Origin: Solanum dulcamara
Taxonomy: Eukaryota > Streptophyta > Magnoliopsida > Solanales > Solanaceae
Assembly (NCBI RefSeq): GCF_947179165.1
Contig: NC_077238.1
Span: 43,100,793 to 43,164,792, forward strand
Length of the DNA: 64,000 nt
Direction: 5' to 3'
The position numbers and the translations under genes were made by a program. Below are positions 22,615-34,644 of this stretch, in pieces. The notes beneath the pieces are model-generated. The model was not told the origin of the DNA. It ran no database searches and was given only the letters and a program-made list of their open reading frames with translations. The first letter of the stretch is position 1, and each line of letters starts with the position of its first letter.

Positions 22615-23105
22615 ATGACTCATAGAAGAGCACCTCCAAGAGCAAGGGTTGACGATAAAGACCAAGCTCCTCCAATTCTCAATGCCCCACATCATGAGGA
22701 AGGGATAACCCATGCCGAGTTTTGCAATATCATTACATTGTTAGCTCAAGTCATAGCCAACCAAGGGAATCAAGGTTTTTCTCTTCCACAAATGCAAAAT
22801 TCAGCCTCTAGGATTCATAATTTCCAAAAGATGAATCAGCTAGAGTTCGATGGTTCTAAACAAGATAAGGAACCTATAGAGTTCATTGATGAGGTATACC
22901 ATATTGTGGCTATCATGGGTGTGCCACCAAATGAGAAGGCAAAGCTAGTGGTCTATCAACTCAAAGGTGTGACTTGAGTGTGGTACAAATAATGGGTTGT
23001 TGAGAGGGATGAATAAATGGGACTGATAGGATGGGAAGAGTTCAAAGGTTTCTTCCTAGACCGTTTCTTCCTATTGAGCTAAGGGAGGCCAAAATCCAAG
23101 AGGTC
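22615..23105 (+). pseudogene. Family A gag, 5' half (split by Athila insertion)
   Basis: The ATG at 22615 starts MTHRRAPPRARVDD and stays open for 120 codons. The gag capsid entry is seen as NFQKMNQLEFDGSKQDKEP and FIDEVYHIVAIMGVPPNEKA; after a stop VWYKxW-like, WEEFKGFFLDRFF and LREAKIQE complete the first half of the domain. The reading is cut after AKIQEV at 23105, and the next residues (INLRQGSMSVREYALKF) are found at 34644 beyond the inserted element. This makes the insertion point exact. Confidence 0.9.
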
Positions 23106-24444
23106 TGATCTTGGGTAAATTTATATGCCCAATAGTAAATAAAACTCATAAATCGTTAGTCAAAGTGAGAGTAAATTCCTAGAGTTTAGTTCATATTTTT
23201 CATATTTTGTATTATTATAATCAACTAGCATGATAAGACACTTTCACGGTTAATTGAGTAAAAATGTTCATTCAACGCATGATTTGATTGAAAGTGCAGC
23301 TCAAAGGAAATATTAGGAGAAAAAGGTGAAGAAAATACCTACAATAAATCATGTCTACATCGCGCACTTGGAACCTAAAATTTAATTTCAAGTTTTGGAG
23401 TTGATTCGTCGAGACAGTAAGGTTCGCGCCACGTCCGCATCGCGTACCTAGTTCTATATAAAGCAATTTTCATCCAACACTAGAAATGAAAAATTACATT
23501 GAATTGAAGCAAGTCCACATCGCGGACTTCAGTGCGTCTACTTTAATTCAGCGTTTTTGATTCTATAAATAGCACCTTTACATATTTTATTAAAAAGTAG
23601 CTCAGATTGTCGGGAGAAAAATTGGAGAAGACGAAGAAAAAGCTATTTTGGGTGATATTTTCTTCTTTCTTTAATTTTGAATTCAAGTTTGATGTTATTA
23701 ATGATTTATGTAAACATGTTATACACTGGCTAAATCCTTTTATTTTTGGGTTGTAGCCATAAGATAAAGGTTTAAATCTTGTTTGCTTTGGTTGAAAATG
23801 GGTTTTTATAGGTGATTACTCTTATATTCTTTTTTGATTGTTGTAATGCTTGATCACCATTAGAACACATTTGTTGTCCACCTAGAACTCGGAAGATGTA
23901 AAAGGGATTGAACACAAAAATATACGGAGCATGTTTGTCCTAGAATTGTCTAGAATAATTTGTATATAGAATGAATGTGACACATATCTAAACACCTTAT
24001 TTGGTTACTAGACAGGATGATAGTATCAATGTATTTTTGTTAGTTCATACTTATCTTTGCTCAATGATGTAGTTAAGCTGTCAACAAGAGTAGGCAATTA
24101 GAGGTTGGAAGACCATAACTGTAAAATTAACCCTATAAATCAGTAATCGAAAATCCATTGGATACCAAAGTAAAGGATATAAACTGGAAATCTATAAATG
24201 CTACAACCCAAGGACTCTTCTTTAAATTGATTAATTTTCTCTAATATCGTTAAATCAAGTTCTCAAATTATTTTTGGTATAATTATTTTGTAGATATTAA
24301 TGAGCTCAACTCTTTGAAACACATATGAATAATTTGATTCAATGAAAAGATGACTACGCCTAATTGCATTTCTATCCCTCTCTTAAAAGGGGTCACTATA
24401 TTACTTTTGAGACCACGTACACTTGCGTGTGTTTGGACGCAATA
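23106..24444 (+). mobile_element. 5' LTR of Athila-type element (1339 bases)
   Basis: The LTR starts TGATCTTGGGTAAATTTATA and ends TTTGGACGCAATA, next to the PBS. It carries CG-rich short palindromes (for example GTCCACATCGCGGAC at 23513-23527) and TATA boxes downstream of each. The end region holds GAGACCACGTACACTTGCGT, shared with the solo LTR end at about 61321. Confidence 0.95.
23563..23572 (+). promoter_or_regulatory. TATA box of Athila LTR
   Basis: CTATAAATAG followed by CACC is a strong plant TATA box. It is conserved in the 3' LTR at 33740-33749. A second TATATAAA lies upstream at 23455. Confidence 0.6.
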
Positions 24445-24450
24445 AGGTTT

Positions 24451-24468
24451 TGGCGCCGTAACTGGGGA
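24451..24468 (+). promoter_or_regulatory. Primer-binding site, tRNA-Asp type
   Basis: TGGCGCCGTAACTGGGGA resembles TGGCGCCGTTGCCGGGGA, the PBS of Athila-lineage elements complementary to the 3' end of tRNA-Asp, with three differences. It sits six bases after the 5' LTR. Confidence 0.85.
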
Positions 24469-24698
24469 ACTTGTTTAATTTGGTGATAGTTTTATTTGCG
24501 AAGTTTCTTTAGGTGTATTGGTGTTAACAACTTGATCTTAGATGTTCTTTCTAGCAGGAGAAATCAAAAAGTCACACTAGACAAAAGTGGGAACATTGTA
24601 GAGTCGTTAGCTAAGCCTAAAAGATTTCTACATCAGCAACGAAGGAGAGCAACTGCTCTATATCCTGTACCACATGTAAATATGGATAATACTAATGA

Positions 24699-25860
24699 AT
24701 GCCAGTAGATATCCATATGGAGATAGTATCTAGGATAGTATGTGATGTGGCAGTCCCACTCACAGCTAATGTCACCTCCAGCATTCAAAAACTGCCAGCT
24801 GGAGGAAGATTTGAACTGAAAGAGAACATGGTGCAATTGTTGCACTCTAACGGACAGTTTACAGGTTTGCCTAATGAAGATCTTCAAGTTTACATCCAAA
24901 AACTTCTTGGAGATTAGTGACACTTATATGCCTAGTGGGGTATCTCCTAACTATGAGAGGTTAACATTGTTTCCCTTTTCTTTGTTAGGGGAAGCTAAGA
25001 GGTGGTTGAAGTCAGAACCGCCAAATTCAATCACTTTATGGAACGATTTGTCTTACAAATTTCGTAGCAGGTTCTTTCCTTCGGGTAAGACAACTGAGTT
25101 GAGGGCTGAAATTTTGAGCTTTAAGAAAAAATCTGGAGAAAATTTGTACCAATCTTAGGACAGGTTTAAATCATTGCTCATTAGTTATCATCACCATTAT
25201 CAAGCTAATGAGTTGTTGGTCTAATCCTTCTATCCAAAATTCTTCTTGCTTCCACTATAGGTGGACATGCATTGGAGACAACCTATGATGAGCTATATTT
25301 TTGCTTAATCGCATCTCTCAGGGAAATTTTGAGTAGAATAGAGGAAATTCTAGACCTATGGTTCAAAAACAAGCAAACATGTTAGAAGTTGATGCGGTAA
25401 CTGCATCGACCGGATAAATTGCAGCAATGTAAAATATGATAACAATGCATTTCAACACTTTAGCAAAAGGACAGCAGTAAGCTTTGGTGACCATGGTTCA
25501 GCAACAACACATGTAGTGTGAGGTATGTGGAAGTAGTGAACATGTGGCAGAATATTATGGATCTAATCCGAAGTTAGTAAATTTTGTGGGTAATGCACCT
25601 AGGGGTGGTGGAAACCCTAATTATCGAAACACTTACAACCCAAATTAGAGAAACCATCCTAACTTCTCATAGACTAGAAATCAGCAAAACCAACAGCAAG
25701 GGAAGACTCAATACAGACCACAAGGAGGTGGACAACAGTACAAAAATCAAGGTCAAGGATACAATAATCAAAGTTAAGATAATCAAAGCTCACGAAAAAT
25801 CAAAAAGCATGAGTGTAGAAGACATGTTGAAGCAGATCATGATGGATTAAGCTAAGTTAG
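24699..25860 (+). pseudogene. Athila-type gag remnant
   Basis: Athila gag landmarks are present in order: FELKENMVQLLHSNGQFTG (about 24813), GLPNEDLQVYIQKLL, DTYMPSGVSPNYERLTLFPF (24919), LLGEAKRWLKSEPPNSITLW, and RSRFFPSGKTTELRAEILSF. The domain changes frame once near 24915. A knuckle-like CEVCGSSEHVAEYY lies near 25515. The Q- and N-rich nucleocapsid tail (about 25600-25790) follows with stops. Gag would package element RNA in the cytoplasm. The upstream ORF at 24496-24708 precedes it but I cannot assign it. Confidence 0.85.
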
Positions 25861-25999
25861 CTGCAGATGTTCATCAAAATTAGTTGGCCACTCAAAATTT
25901 AGAAAAATAGCTTGGACAATTAGCAAGTGCACAAGGTTCTCACCAACAAAAGGGTTTCCCAAGTAACACTGAGAAAAAACCCAAATAGGTGAATGCCGT

Positions 26000-26830
26000 G
26001 AGTACTCATAGTTGACCCCCCCTCGCTGAATTGGCTCTAAAAGTTAAACCAGTAGAGGTGAAAGGTAAAGAGAAAGTTGGGAAAGAAGGTGAATCCAGCA
26101 GATCAAAGGCAGTCGAGGAACCAAAAACAAAACCTCCTCCTCCATTCCCAAAAAAGTTTAAGAAGAAGAAAGAAGAGGAGTGCTTTTCAAAGTTCATAGA
26201 CTTGCTGAAATAAGTACAAATTAATTTACCTTTGATTGATGTTGTGTAGGGAATCCCAAAATTTGCCAAGTTTCTCAAAGACATTGTGGCCAACTAGAGC
26301 AAGTTAGCTGAATTTGAAACAATGGCACTCACAGAATAGTATAGTTCAAGAATCTTGAACAAAGTTAAACTTCCAGCTAAATAAAAAGATCCAAATAGTT
26401 TCAAGGTAAAGGTAACTATTGGTAAGTACAGTAATGCAAGAGGTCTCTATGATCTAGGTGCTAGTATAAAGTTGATGTCTAGATCTATGATTAAGAAATT
26501 AGGTCTGGGAGAACTTAAAGTAACCACTATTTTGTTACAATTAGCTGATCGTTCTATAGCTATACCTGATGGTATCATTGAAGATGTGTTAGTACAAGAG
26601 GGATCCCTCAACTTTCCTGTTGATTTTGTTGTATTAGATTTTGAACCTGACCCCGATGTTCCTTCTATCTTGGGGCCCTATTCTTAGCAACAGGTCGGGC
26701 ACTTATTGATGTGGCTGTAGGTAGATTGACTATGAGAGCACATGAAAAAGTGGAGGTGTTCGATGTATATCATGCACTGAAGTTGCCTGCAGTTTATGAA
26801 AAGCTATCTACTATAACCATCATTGATGAG
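26000..26830 (+). pseudogene. Athila-type protease remnant
   Basis: A basic, charged linker (KPPPPFPKKFKKKKEEECF at about 26126) leads to ECFSKFIDLLK, the conserved entry before the protease. The active-site region is GLYDLGASIKLMSRSMIKKL (about 26440), keeping the DLGAS catalytic motif. After it come GLGELKVTTILLQLADRSI, GIIEDVLVQEGSLNFPVDFV and VLDFEPDPDVPSILG. This is the typical Athila protease run. Stops interrupt the linker and the end. Confidence 0.85.
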
Positions 26831-26977
26831 GAAGTCTCAGCTTAATGCATTTTAGCAAAAAAGTCATTGGAAAGAGTCATGATGGGTCAAGATATTGAAG
26901 AGGACATGGAAGCTAAAGAGTTAGCCAGTATGTTTGATATACGAAATGTCAACATATGGAAAAATAATGTGTAACCT

Positions 26978-28170
26978 TTGCACAAAGAATTGGGTCCTTC
27001 ATCCAAGCCATCTCTAGAAGAAGCTCCTAACTTGGAGTTGAAGCAATTGCCAGCATATCTCAGGTATGTTTTTATTGGAGTGAATAATACCCTACCTATA
27101 ATTCTTTCATTTGCTTTGTTTGAGGTGCAGGTCACAAAAGCACTTGAGGTGATAAAAAGGCATAAGAAGAAAATTGGATGGCAGATGGCTGATCTTCATG
27201 GTATCAACCCTAATTTGTACATGATAGAATTTTCATGGAAGAAGGATATAAGTCTAGTGCGCAACCAAAATGCCGGTTGAACCCTATCATGAAAGGGGTA
27301 GTGAAGAAAGAGATAATAAAGTGGATAGATGCAGGCATAATATACCCAATCTCTGACAGTAAGTGGGTAAGCACAGTTTAGTATGTACCAAAGAAAGAGG
27401 GAATGATTATGGTTACTAATGAGAAAAATGAGTTAATTTCTACAAGAACAGTAACTAGTTGGCGTATATGCATGGACTACAATAAGTTAAATGATGTCAC
27501 AAGGAAAGATCACTAGCATGTACCATTTATTGACCAAATTCTTGATCAGTAAGCAAGACAAGAGTAATATTGTTTCTTAGATGGGTATTCAGGTTACAAT
27601 AAAATTACCATTGCACTATAGGACCAGAACAAGACAACATTCACATGCCTGTATGGGACATATGAATTTAAGCGTATGTCATTTGGTCTTTGCAATGCTC
27701 CTACCACTTTTTAAAGGTGCATGATGGCTATATTTCATGAAATGGTGGAAGAGTTTGTAGAGATTTTTATGGATGACTTTTCAGTCTTTAGAAAGTCTTT
27801 TGATCTCTATTTGCAAAATCTAGAGAAAGTACTAGCAAGGTGCGAAGAAACAAATCTCTTCTTCAACTGGGAGAAATGTCATTTCCTTGTAAAAGCGGGT
27901 ATTGTGTTGGGGCATAAACTATTAAAAGATGGTTTGGAGGTAGAAAAAGCTAAAATTGAAGTGATTGAGAAGCTTTCACCACCAGTTTCAGTGAAAGGAA
28001 TCCACAGTTTTCTAAGTCATGCCAAATTTTATCGATAATTCATCAAAGATTTTTCAAAGATCGCCAGACCTATGTGCAGCTTGTTAGAAAAGGAGGTAAA
28101 ATTTATTTTTGATGATAAATGTTTGCAGGCCTCTGAACTCTTGAAGAAGAAGTTGATTGAAGCCCCTATC
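26978..28170 (+). pseudogene. Athila-type reverse transcriptase remnant
   Basis: The region begins with LPAYLRYVFIGVNNTLPIILS and HKKKIGWQMADLHGINPNL, which precede RT in Athila pol. RT then reads SWRICMDYNKLNDVTRKDH, FLDGYSGYNKITIA, TTFTCLYGTYEFKRMSFGL, NAPTTF and the catalytic box IFMDDFSVF (about 27758), with both aspartates present. The thumb and connection follow (CEETNLFFNWEKCHFLV, GIVLGHKLLKDGLEVEKAKI). Several stops lie in the fingers. It would have synthesised element DNA from the tRNA-Asp primer. Confidence 0.88.
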
Positions 28171-28570
28171 TTGTAGCTCCTAACTGGGATCTACCTTTTG
28201 TATTGATATGCGATGCAAACGACACAACAGTGGGAGCAGTTCTAGGACAAAGGAAGGAGAAAATCTTTCACTCCATCTATTATGCCATCAAGACCCTTGA
28301 TTTAACTCAAGCCAACTACACAGTCATTGAGAAGGAGATGTTGGTGCTGGTGTATGCATTTAACAAATTCAGATCCTACCTGGTAGGTACTAAAGTGATT
28401 GTTTACACTGACCATGCAACTCTTAGGTACCTATTCAATAAGAAGGATGCCAATCCAAGGTTCATAAGGTAGATTCTATTGCTACAAAAGTTTAATATTG
28501 AGGTCAAGGATTGCAAGAGCTATGAGAATCAAGTTGTCGATCACCTTTATAGTTTAGAGAGTTTAACACA
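28171..28570 (+). pseudogene. Athila-type RNase H remnant
   Basis: [20 protein letters not shown] (28203) is the RNase H entry with the first catalytic Asp in place. [20 protein letters not shown] gives the catalytic Glu region, and [20 protein letters not shown] the next Asp. A single stop follows at 28472, then LLQKFNIEVKDCKSYENQVVDHL in the same direction. It is continuous with RT and integrase. Confidence 0.88.
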
Positions 28571-29566
28571 TGTTGGAGAACACCCGCAAATCAAAGAAGA
28601 ATTCCCAGATAAGCACCTATTGGCCCTAGAGGTGACTCAATTACCGTGGTACATAGATGTCGTCAATTACTTGGATAGTGGAATGTTTCCTCCTGATGCT
28701 ACCTCATAGCTAAAGAAAAAGCTTATGCATGATGTCAAGTTCTACATATGGGACGAACTGTATATATTCAAGTAAGGTGTTGACAAAATTATTAGGAGAT
28801 GTGTACCAAAAACTGAAGTGCGCCAAGTGTTGGATAGTTGCCATTCATCACCATATGGCAGCCATCATGGAGGAGAGTGTACTTCCCATAAGGTGCTCCA
28901 ATCGGGTTTCTTTTGGCCCACCCTATTCAAAGATGCTACAATCTATGTAAAGAACTGTGATCAGTTTCAAGAGTGGGCAGAATATCAAGAAGACATAAAA
29001 TGCCTTTGAACAACATTCTAGAGGTTGAAATCTTCGATGTATAGGGAATGGACTTCATGGGTCTATTTCCGTCATCATGTGGGAATCAATACATATTAGT
29101 GGAAGTAGATTATGTGTCCAATAGGTTAACGCCATGTCCCTTCCCACCAATGACTCGAAATTGGTGAGCAAGTTCCGGAAGAAGCACATCTTCACTCAAT
29201 TCGTCACTCCCAGGGCAATTATAAATGATGGAGGGTTACACTTCATCAATAAAATTATGAAGAATCTCTTGGAAAAATATGGGGTGAGATAAAAGGTAGA
29301 TACATCTTACCATCCACAAATAAGTGGACAGGTTGAGGTCTCTAACAGGGAAGTAAAGTTGATACTGCAGAAGAATGCCAATGCACAAAGAAAAGATTGG
29401 GCAAAAAAACTAGATGAGGCATTATGGGCATACAGAACGGCTTATAAAACCCCATCAGGGCGTCCCCTTACCAGATGGTATTTGGTAAGGCATTTCACCT
29501 GCCAGTGCAGTTAGAACATCAAGCATACTGGCAATCAAAAAGCTTAATCTTAATCCAGTTAACGAC
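28571..29566 (+). pseudogene. Athila-type integrase remnant, C-terminus lost
   Basis: The HHCC region is damaged (CHSSPYGSHHGGECTSHKV, SGFFWPTLFKDATIYV, CDQFQEWA). The catalytic core is recognisable as MDFMGLFPSSCGNQYILVEV (29048), [36 protein letters not shown] and [12 protein letters not shown], so the three acidic positions of the DDE core can be placed. Homology ends after QLEHQAYW, and the usual C-terminal part is missing; a segment resembling the LTR motif block (GTCTGCATCGTGGAC) follows at 29569. Stops are frequent. Confidence 0.85.
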
Positions 29567-30471
29567 AAGTCTGCATCGTGGACCTAGAATAATTTTTGAG
29601 ATCTTTCAATTAAAAAGATGGGTTTAACCCACTTTTAATGGTTGTACCCGACCAATTCAATTTTAAAACACTGAAAAGAACCCTTCAACTCTATTTTTTC
29701 TCAAAATTGAACTGTTTCCACTCTTCTCAACTCTCAAAACTCTTCTTTTCTATGGCAAATCCATGACGCACACTTCAAATCCAAGCAAATTTCTATTGAA
29801 TTTATATTTCATCACCAACAAGGTATGTATTCTTAAACTAATTCTATGATATAAATAGTTGAAATCTATATAAGTAAGTTCTTGGGCCTTAAGTTTTGAC
29901 TCAATATAATTGATTTTTATTACTCTTGGATTGAAATGCTCATGGGTGTGTAAAATTACTTAAAGAATTGCTTATTGTGGTTAACTGATTAAGGGTTATG
30001 TTTTTGAACTTTAACCCTACTTTTGATGATTAGAAGAAACTGGGTTTTGTAATTGTTATGGATATTGTGTGTTGAATTCTTGAGTAAACATGCATAAAGT
30101 AATGAGTTGAAGTTAAGTTTAATTTGTGAAAAAATATAGGGTAAAGTTTATATTGTTTCAAATCATGGTTTGAAAGCATGTTTGTAGTAAGGATATAACT
30201 TTGAATAATATGTTGGGTTGATTATAAGTGTATCTATGAGTTCATTTAGGGTGATGTAATAGTTTTGAAGTATGGGTTGAAATAGTTGTAGTATTGAATT
30301 ATCTATGTGATTGTTTCTATTTTAAAGATATGCTAGAGTAAGGGGACTGTTTTGAACTCATATAGAATGGTACTCATTGTGTCGATTGTTTTGAAGTGTG
30401 GGTTAATTTATTTGCATGTATGTGCATAGTTTTCGAATAAAGGGAAGTTTGAGTACCTTTATATCAACTAT
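29567..30471. other. Noncoding pol-env spacer of Athila element
   Basis: This 0.9-kb stretch has no supported coding. It includes a pyrimidine-rich segment and a strong-looking splice donor, CAACAAGGTATGT, with the GT at 29823. The sequence to about 30560 is T-rich and intron-like. It resembles the leader and intron that Athila elements carry before their env-like gene. Confidence 0.5.
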
Positions 30472-31777
30472 ATGCTAATGAAATGCTTAAGTGTGGGGTA
30501 TGGGCATGAAGTTCTAATGATATATAGACTCTTATATGTTGTTCTTGGCTGCTTATTTGCACTAAAAGTGTCATCCTGTAGAAGGCTAGGGAAAGAACCA
30601 GTAGGCCTAGGAAGCAGAAAAAGAGATAGAGGAGCACCATCTATATCACCAGTCCCACCCATGCCTCGGCATCAGTCTTATAGATTAGGCATAAAAGTAG
30701 TACATCCTACAGGACAAAATAGGTACTAGCGACACCCTAAGTCTCACTATCTTTCATACATGCCAATCAAGGAAGAAAAATTAGAAAGAGTCTACCCCTA
30801 CATAATGAGAAGGATAAAGGAACTAAATATGCATTTCTTGTTCATTAATCCAAAGCCATGCAATATGCATATAGTACGGGAATTCTACGCAAATTATCAA
30901 CCCAATCAGTGCACACATTACATCATAAATAGAGGGGTTGATGTCCCTCTATCTCCAATGGAAATAAATGAGATTTTAGGAATACCAGAGCTTCCAACTA
31001 CCTCCTTAATAGATTTGAACATCCAACTGCCATACAGGGATGTCCGACATGCTTTGTGTGGGCCTAGGTTAATAGCAAAGCGGGTACGTCACGCTCTGCG
31101 TGGCTATCATAGCATATTCCCATACATGCATCCTAACAAAGAAGCATATGTATGGGTGAAGATTGTCATGCACAGTCTGATTCCAGGCCTCCAGTATACA
31201 GAATTGATATGGGACAGAGTATGCTTGGTCTATTCCCTTTTGAAATGGATACAGTGAATATTGGCACTGTGATCAAATCTATTATCCAGAAGTGCAGATT
31301 TCATAGAGGTAGGGTTTTGCATTCGGAGGCCTCATTATAGAGATATTCCAAAGGGATGGGGTCCCAGAAGAACAACATGATTATATGGCCCACCTCCCCT
31401 CCGACTATTATGATATCACTAATATAAAGGGGGCAGATTAAACTTACGACCCAGTCCTCACTATTCAAGAGCATGCAAGGCATGATGATATAATTACAAC
31501 TCGCTTGTTTGTGTTTGAAATACTTCGACACCGCACAGGAGGTAGAGCTTCAACTGAAGAGGAACTCCATAAGGTCGAGAGACAATACCCTCTAAACAAG
31601 CATGCTATAGATGTCCTTGGATTGGGTCTTGCTTTTTATGAGCCAACTAAAGATGACATCCCCACAGATGAGGATAGAAGGAGGATCAGCTCAGACGTGG
31701 AGTCAGATCTAGAGCCCACAAAATTTGACCTTTTGGTGGTGGAAGATCTGAATGCTGGTGGACAGATGGATGAGTAG
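30472..31777 (+). pseudogene. Athila env-like ORF (plant transposon protein domain)
   Basis: A reading frame from 30472 runs to 31257 with one TAG at 30727, then continues in other frames to 31777. After a basic start (GSRKRDRGAPS) it reads MRRIKELNMHFLFINPKPCN, REFYANYQPNQCTHYIINRG, VDVPLSPMEINEILGIPELP and, near the break, GLFPFEMDTVNIGTVIKSII. This is the fold I know as the putative plant transposon protein domain found 3' of pol in Athila/Tat elements, often called env-like. No signal peptide or transmembrane helix is obvious. Its function is unknown. At least two frameshifts (near 31230 and 31500) disable it. Confidence 0.75.
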
Positions 31778-33282
31778 ATAAGAAAGTCTACTACATTGAT
31801 CTTTGAGGATAGTTCTCAACTATAAGTGTGGGGTGGAGTCTACTTAATTGAACTATATCTATTTATTTTTATTTATGATTGATTAAGTTTGATGTTTTGA
31901 TGGTTGAATTGTTATTAGTTAATGTTTTGTGTAGTTGGATTGCTAATTGTGTTTGCTTGTGTTAGACTTATGTTGTGATTTATCTACATTGGTATTTGTT
32001 TATTTTTGACAGCACTAACATTTTAAGTTTATAAACTTTTTTTTAAAATTTGGATTTCATGGCATTTGTTTTCGGTTCTTTGGCCATGAATAGTCCCTTT
32101 GAACCTTACAAAAAAAATTTAGATAGTTGAAATGTATATAAAGTGTTTTGCTAAACTATCAGATTACATAAGGTAGCATATGAAAACATGAAGAAAATAA
32201 TTGACTAAATTGTTACACCTAAGACTCTGTTGTAGATTTTCAATAATGTTGAATTCATATGACTGTGGTTAAAATTTCTGAAGAATTATCGTTCTGAAAT
32301 TAAACATGTGCAGTGTGAGTAAGCTAAATTGTATAATCCTTGGTTTCTTTCGATTACTAGAACTTTCCCTGTGTGTATGAGTAGTCACAATAAAGAAAGT
32401 TTTGAATTTAGGCAAAGGATCTAGGCATTTCTTTGATAACCTCACTTTAAAACCACTTGTGTACCCACCTTAATGTAAATCCATAGTTAGCCCTTTTCAG
32501 CCTTTAACTTGATTCTTTGGCAGCCTAGTTTGAAGCCTATTCCCAATTTTTTTTTTCTGAGACCATAAATTTTGATCCAAAAAGACAAGCGCTTTGGAAA
32601 AGATAAAGTGGAGAAATGGGTGGTTAAGAACCTTGGGTTACTAAGAATAAAACCATTGGTGCTATTGATTGAAACAAAATCTTGTGTAGAAAAGACAAAC
32701 TGGTGGAAAATGAAAAGAACGTCAACTATCTCATGGTAAGAATAAGGTTATGAAGTGCTTGAATGGAATTAAAGAATGTAGTGTGTTGAAAGAGCTTGGG
32801 AATCAAGTAACTATACATGCCCAGATTTCTACCTACCCATCCCCTAGCCCACATTACAACCTAAAAAAGTCCAAAGTGATCCCTAAGTCTTAGCTATCTT
32901 AGTAGAGTTGCTTAATACACTAAGGGCAAGCCTATGGTTCATCTTGAGCAACTTGTGATTTCATTTGAGAGAGTGAGCAAAATTTTGTCCAAATACCCAT
33001 GAACGTATTGGTAAGGCCACATGCTTAATGAAGAAATGGTAATTCTACATGAATTTTAATTTAACAAACCATGTGAGTTGTTTCATTACAAAGTCAACGT
33101 CGAGTCTGGGGTGCTGAGTTAGTCAGTTACTTAAAATAGAAATTTAACATGTATATGTAAGATAAGCTAATTGTGCAATTAGTATGGTTTGGTAGAGTTT
33201 TTTTGTATATCATATATTTGTCATTCTAGTAATAAAACTAGGAGTTTGTTCGAGGACTAACAAAGTTATAAGTGTGGAATGG
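31778..33282. other. Athila 3' untranslated region with polypurine tracts
   Basis: This 1.5-kb noncoding stretch holds two purine-rich AAGTGTGG motifs: TATAAGTGTGGGGTGG at 31821-31836 and TATAAGTGTGGAATGG at 33267-33282. The second abuts the 3' LTR and is the expected polypurine tract; GTTTGTTCGAGGACTAACAA just before it is a familiar clause at this place in Tat/Athila elements. No ORF is supported. Confidence 0.7.
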
Positions 33283-34639
33283 TGATCTTGGGTACATTTA
33301 TGTTCCATATAGCAAATAAAACCCATAAATCATTAGTCAAAGTGAGAGCATATTCTTAGAGTTTAGTTCATCTTTTCCATATTTTGTATTGTTATAACCA
33401 AACAGTATGATTAGACACTTTCAGGGTTAATTGAGTAAAAATGGACATTCAAAGCATGATTGGATTGAAAGTGGAGCTCAAAGGAGAGGTTGGGAGCAAA
33501 AGGTGAAGAAAATACACTACAACAAAGTTGTCCGTATCGTGCACTTGAACCCTGAAATTTATTTCCAAGATTTGGAGTTGATTCATCAAGACAGTAAGGT
33601 CCGCGCCAGATTCGCGTCGCGGACCTAGTTCTGTATAAAGCAATTTTCAGCCGACATAAAAAATGAAAAATTACACTAAACTAAAGCAAGTCTGCATCGC
33701 AGACTTCAGTGCCACTACTTTAATTCCGTATTTTTGGTGCTATAAATAGCACCTTTATATATTTTATTAAAAAATAGATCAGATTGTCATGAGAAAAATT
33801 GAAGAAGATGAAGAAAGAGCTATTTTTGATGATATTTTCTTCTTTCCTTTCATTTTAAATTCAAGTTTGATGTTATTAATGATTTATGTAAACATGTTCT
33901 ACACTATGAGTGGCTAAATCATCTTGTTCGTGGGTTGTAGCCATAAGATGAAGGTTTAAATCTTATTTGCTTTGGTTGAAAATGGGTTTTTATATGTGAT
34001 TACTCTTATATTCTTGTTTTGATTATTTTAATGCTTGATCACCATTAAAAAAATTTGTTGCCCACCTGAAACTCAGAAGACGGAAAAGGGATAGAACACT
34101 AGAATATAAGGAGCATGTTTGTCCTAGAATTATCTAGAATAATTTGTGTATAGAATGGATGTGACACATATCTATACACCTTGTTTAATTACTAAACAAG
34201 ATGATAGTATCAAGGCATTTTTGTTGGTTCATGCTTATCCCTGCTCAATAATGTAGTTAAGCTGTCAACAAGAGTAGGCAATTAGAGGTTGGAAGACCAT
34301 AATTGAAAATTAACCCTATAAATTAATAATCGAAAATCCATTGGATACCAAAGTAAAGAATATAAACTGAAAATCTATAAATGCTACAGCCCAGGAACTT
34401 CTTTAAATTGATAAATTTTCCCTAATACCGTTAAATCAAGTACTCATATCATTTTTGGTTTAATTATTTTTTAGATATTAATGAACTCAACTCTCTGAAA
34501 CACATATGAATAATTTGATTCATTAAAAAGCTGACTACGTCTAATTCATTTCCCTGTGGGTTCGATATCTGGCTCTTAAAAAGGGTCACTATATTAATTT
34601 TGAGACCACGTACATTTGCATGTGTGTTTGGATGCAATA
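33283..34639 (+). mobile_element. 3' LTR of Athila-type element (1357 bases)
   Basis: The LTR starts TGATCTTGGGTACATTTATG and ends TTTGGATGCAATA, followed by the target duplication AGGTC. It is colinear with the 5' LTR throughout, with small indels. The ORF at 33431-33628 lies within it and is chance. Confidence 0.95.
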
Positions 34640-34644
34640 AGGTC

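Larger units (their letters stand above)
23101..34644 (+). mobile_element. Athila-type Ty3/gypsy element with target duplication
   Basis: The element runs 23106-34639 (about 11.5 kb) between two copies of AGGTC (23101-23105 and 34640-34644). It has two LTRs, a TGGCGCCGT-type PBS, gag, protease, RT, RNase H, integrase, an env-like ORF and a polypurine tract before the 3' LTR. Both LTRs begin TGATCTTGGG and end GCAATA. Over the first 203 LTR bases I count 25 mismatches between the two LTRs. Coding parts hold many stops, so it is not autonomous now. Confidence 0.95.

Noticed and set aside
24496..24708. 70-codon ORF before the Athila gag as a separate gene
   Set aside because: It begins at the PBS-proximal leader and overlaps gag; it may be the gag N-terminus in another frame. 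Too little is visible to call it.
30760..31257. Host gene encoding a 165-residue protein
   Set aside because: The sequence matches the plant transposon protein type found 3' of pol in Athila/Tat elements and lies inside an LTR-bounded element.
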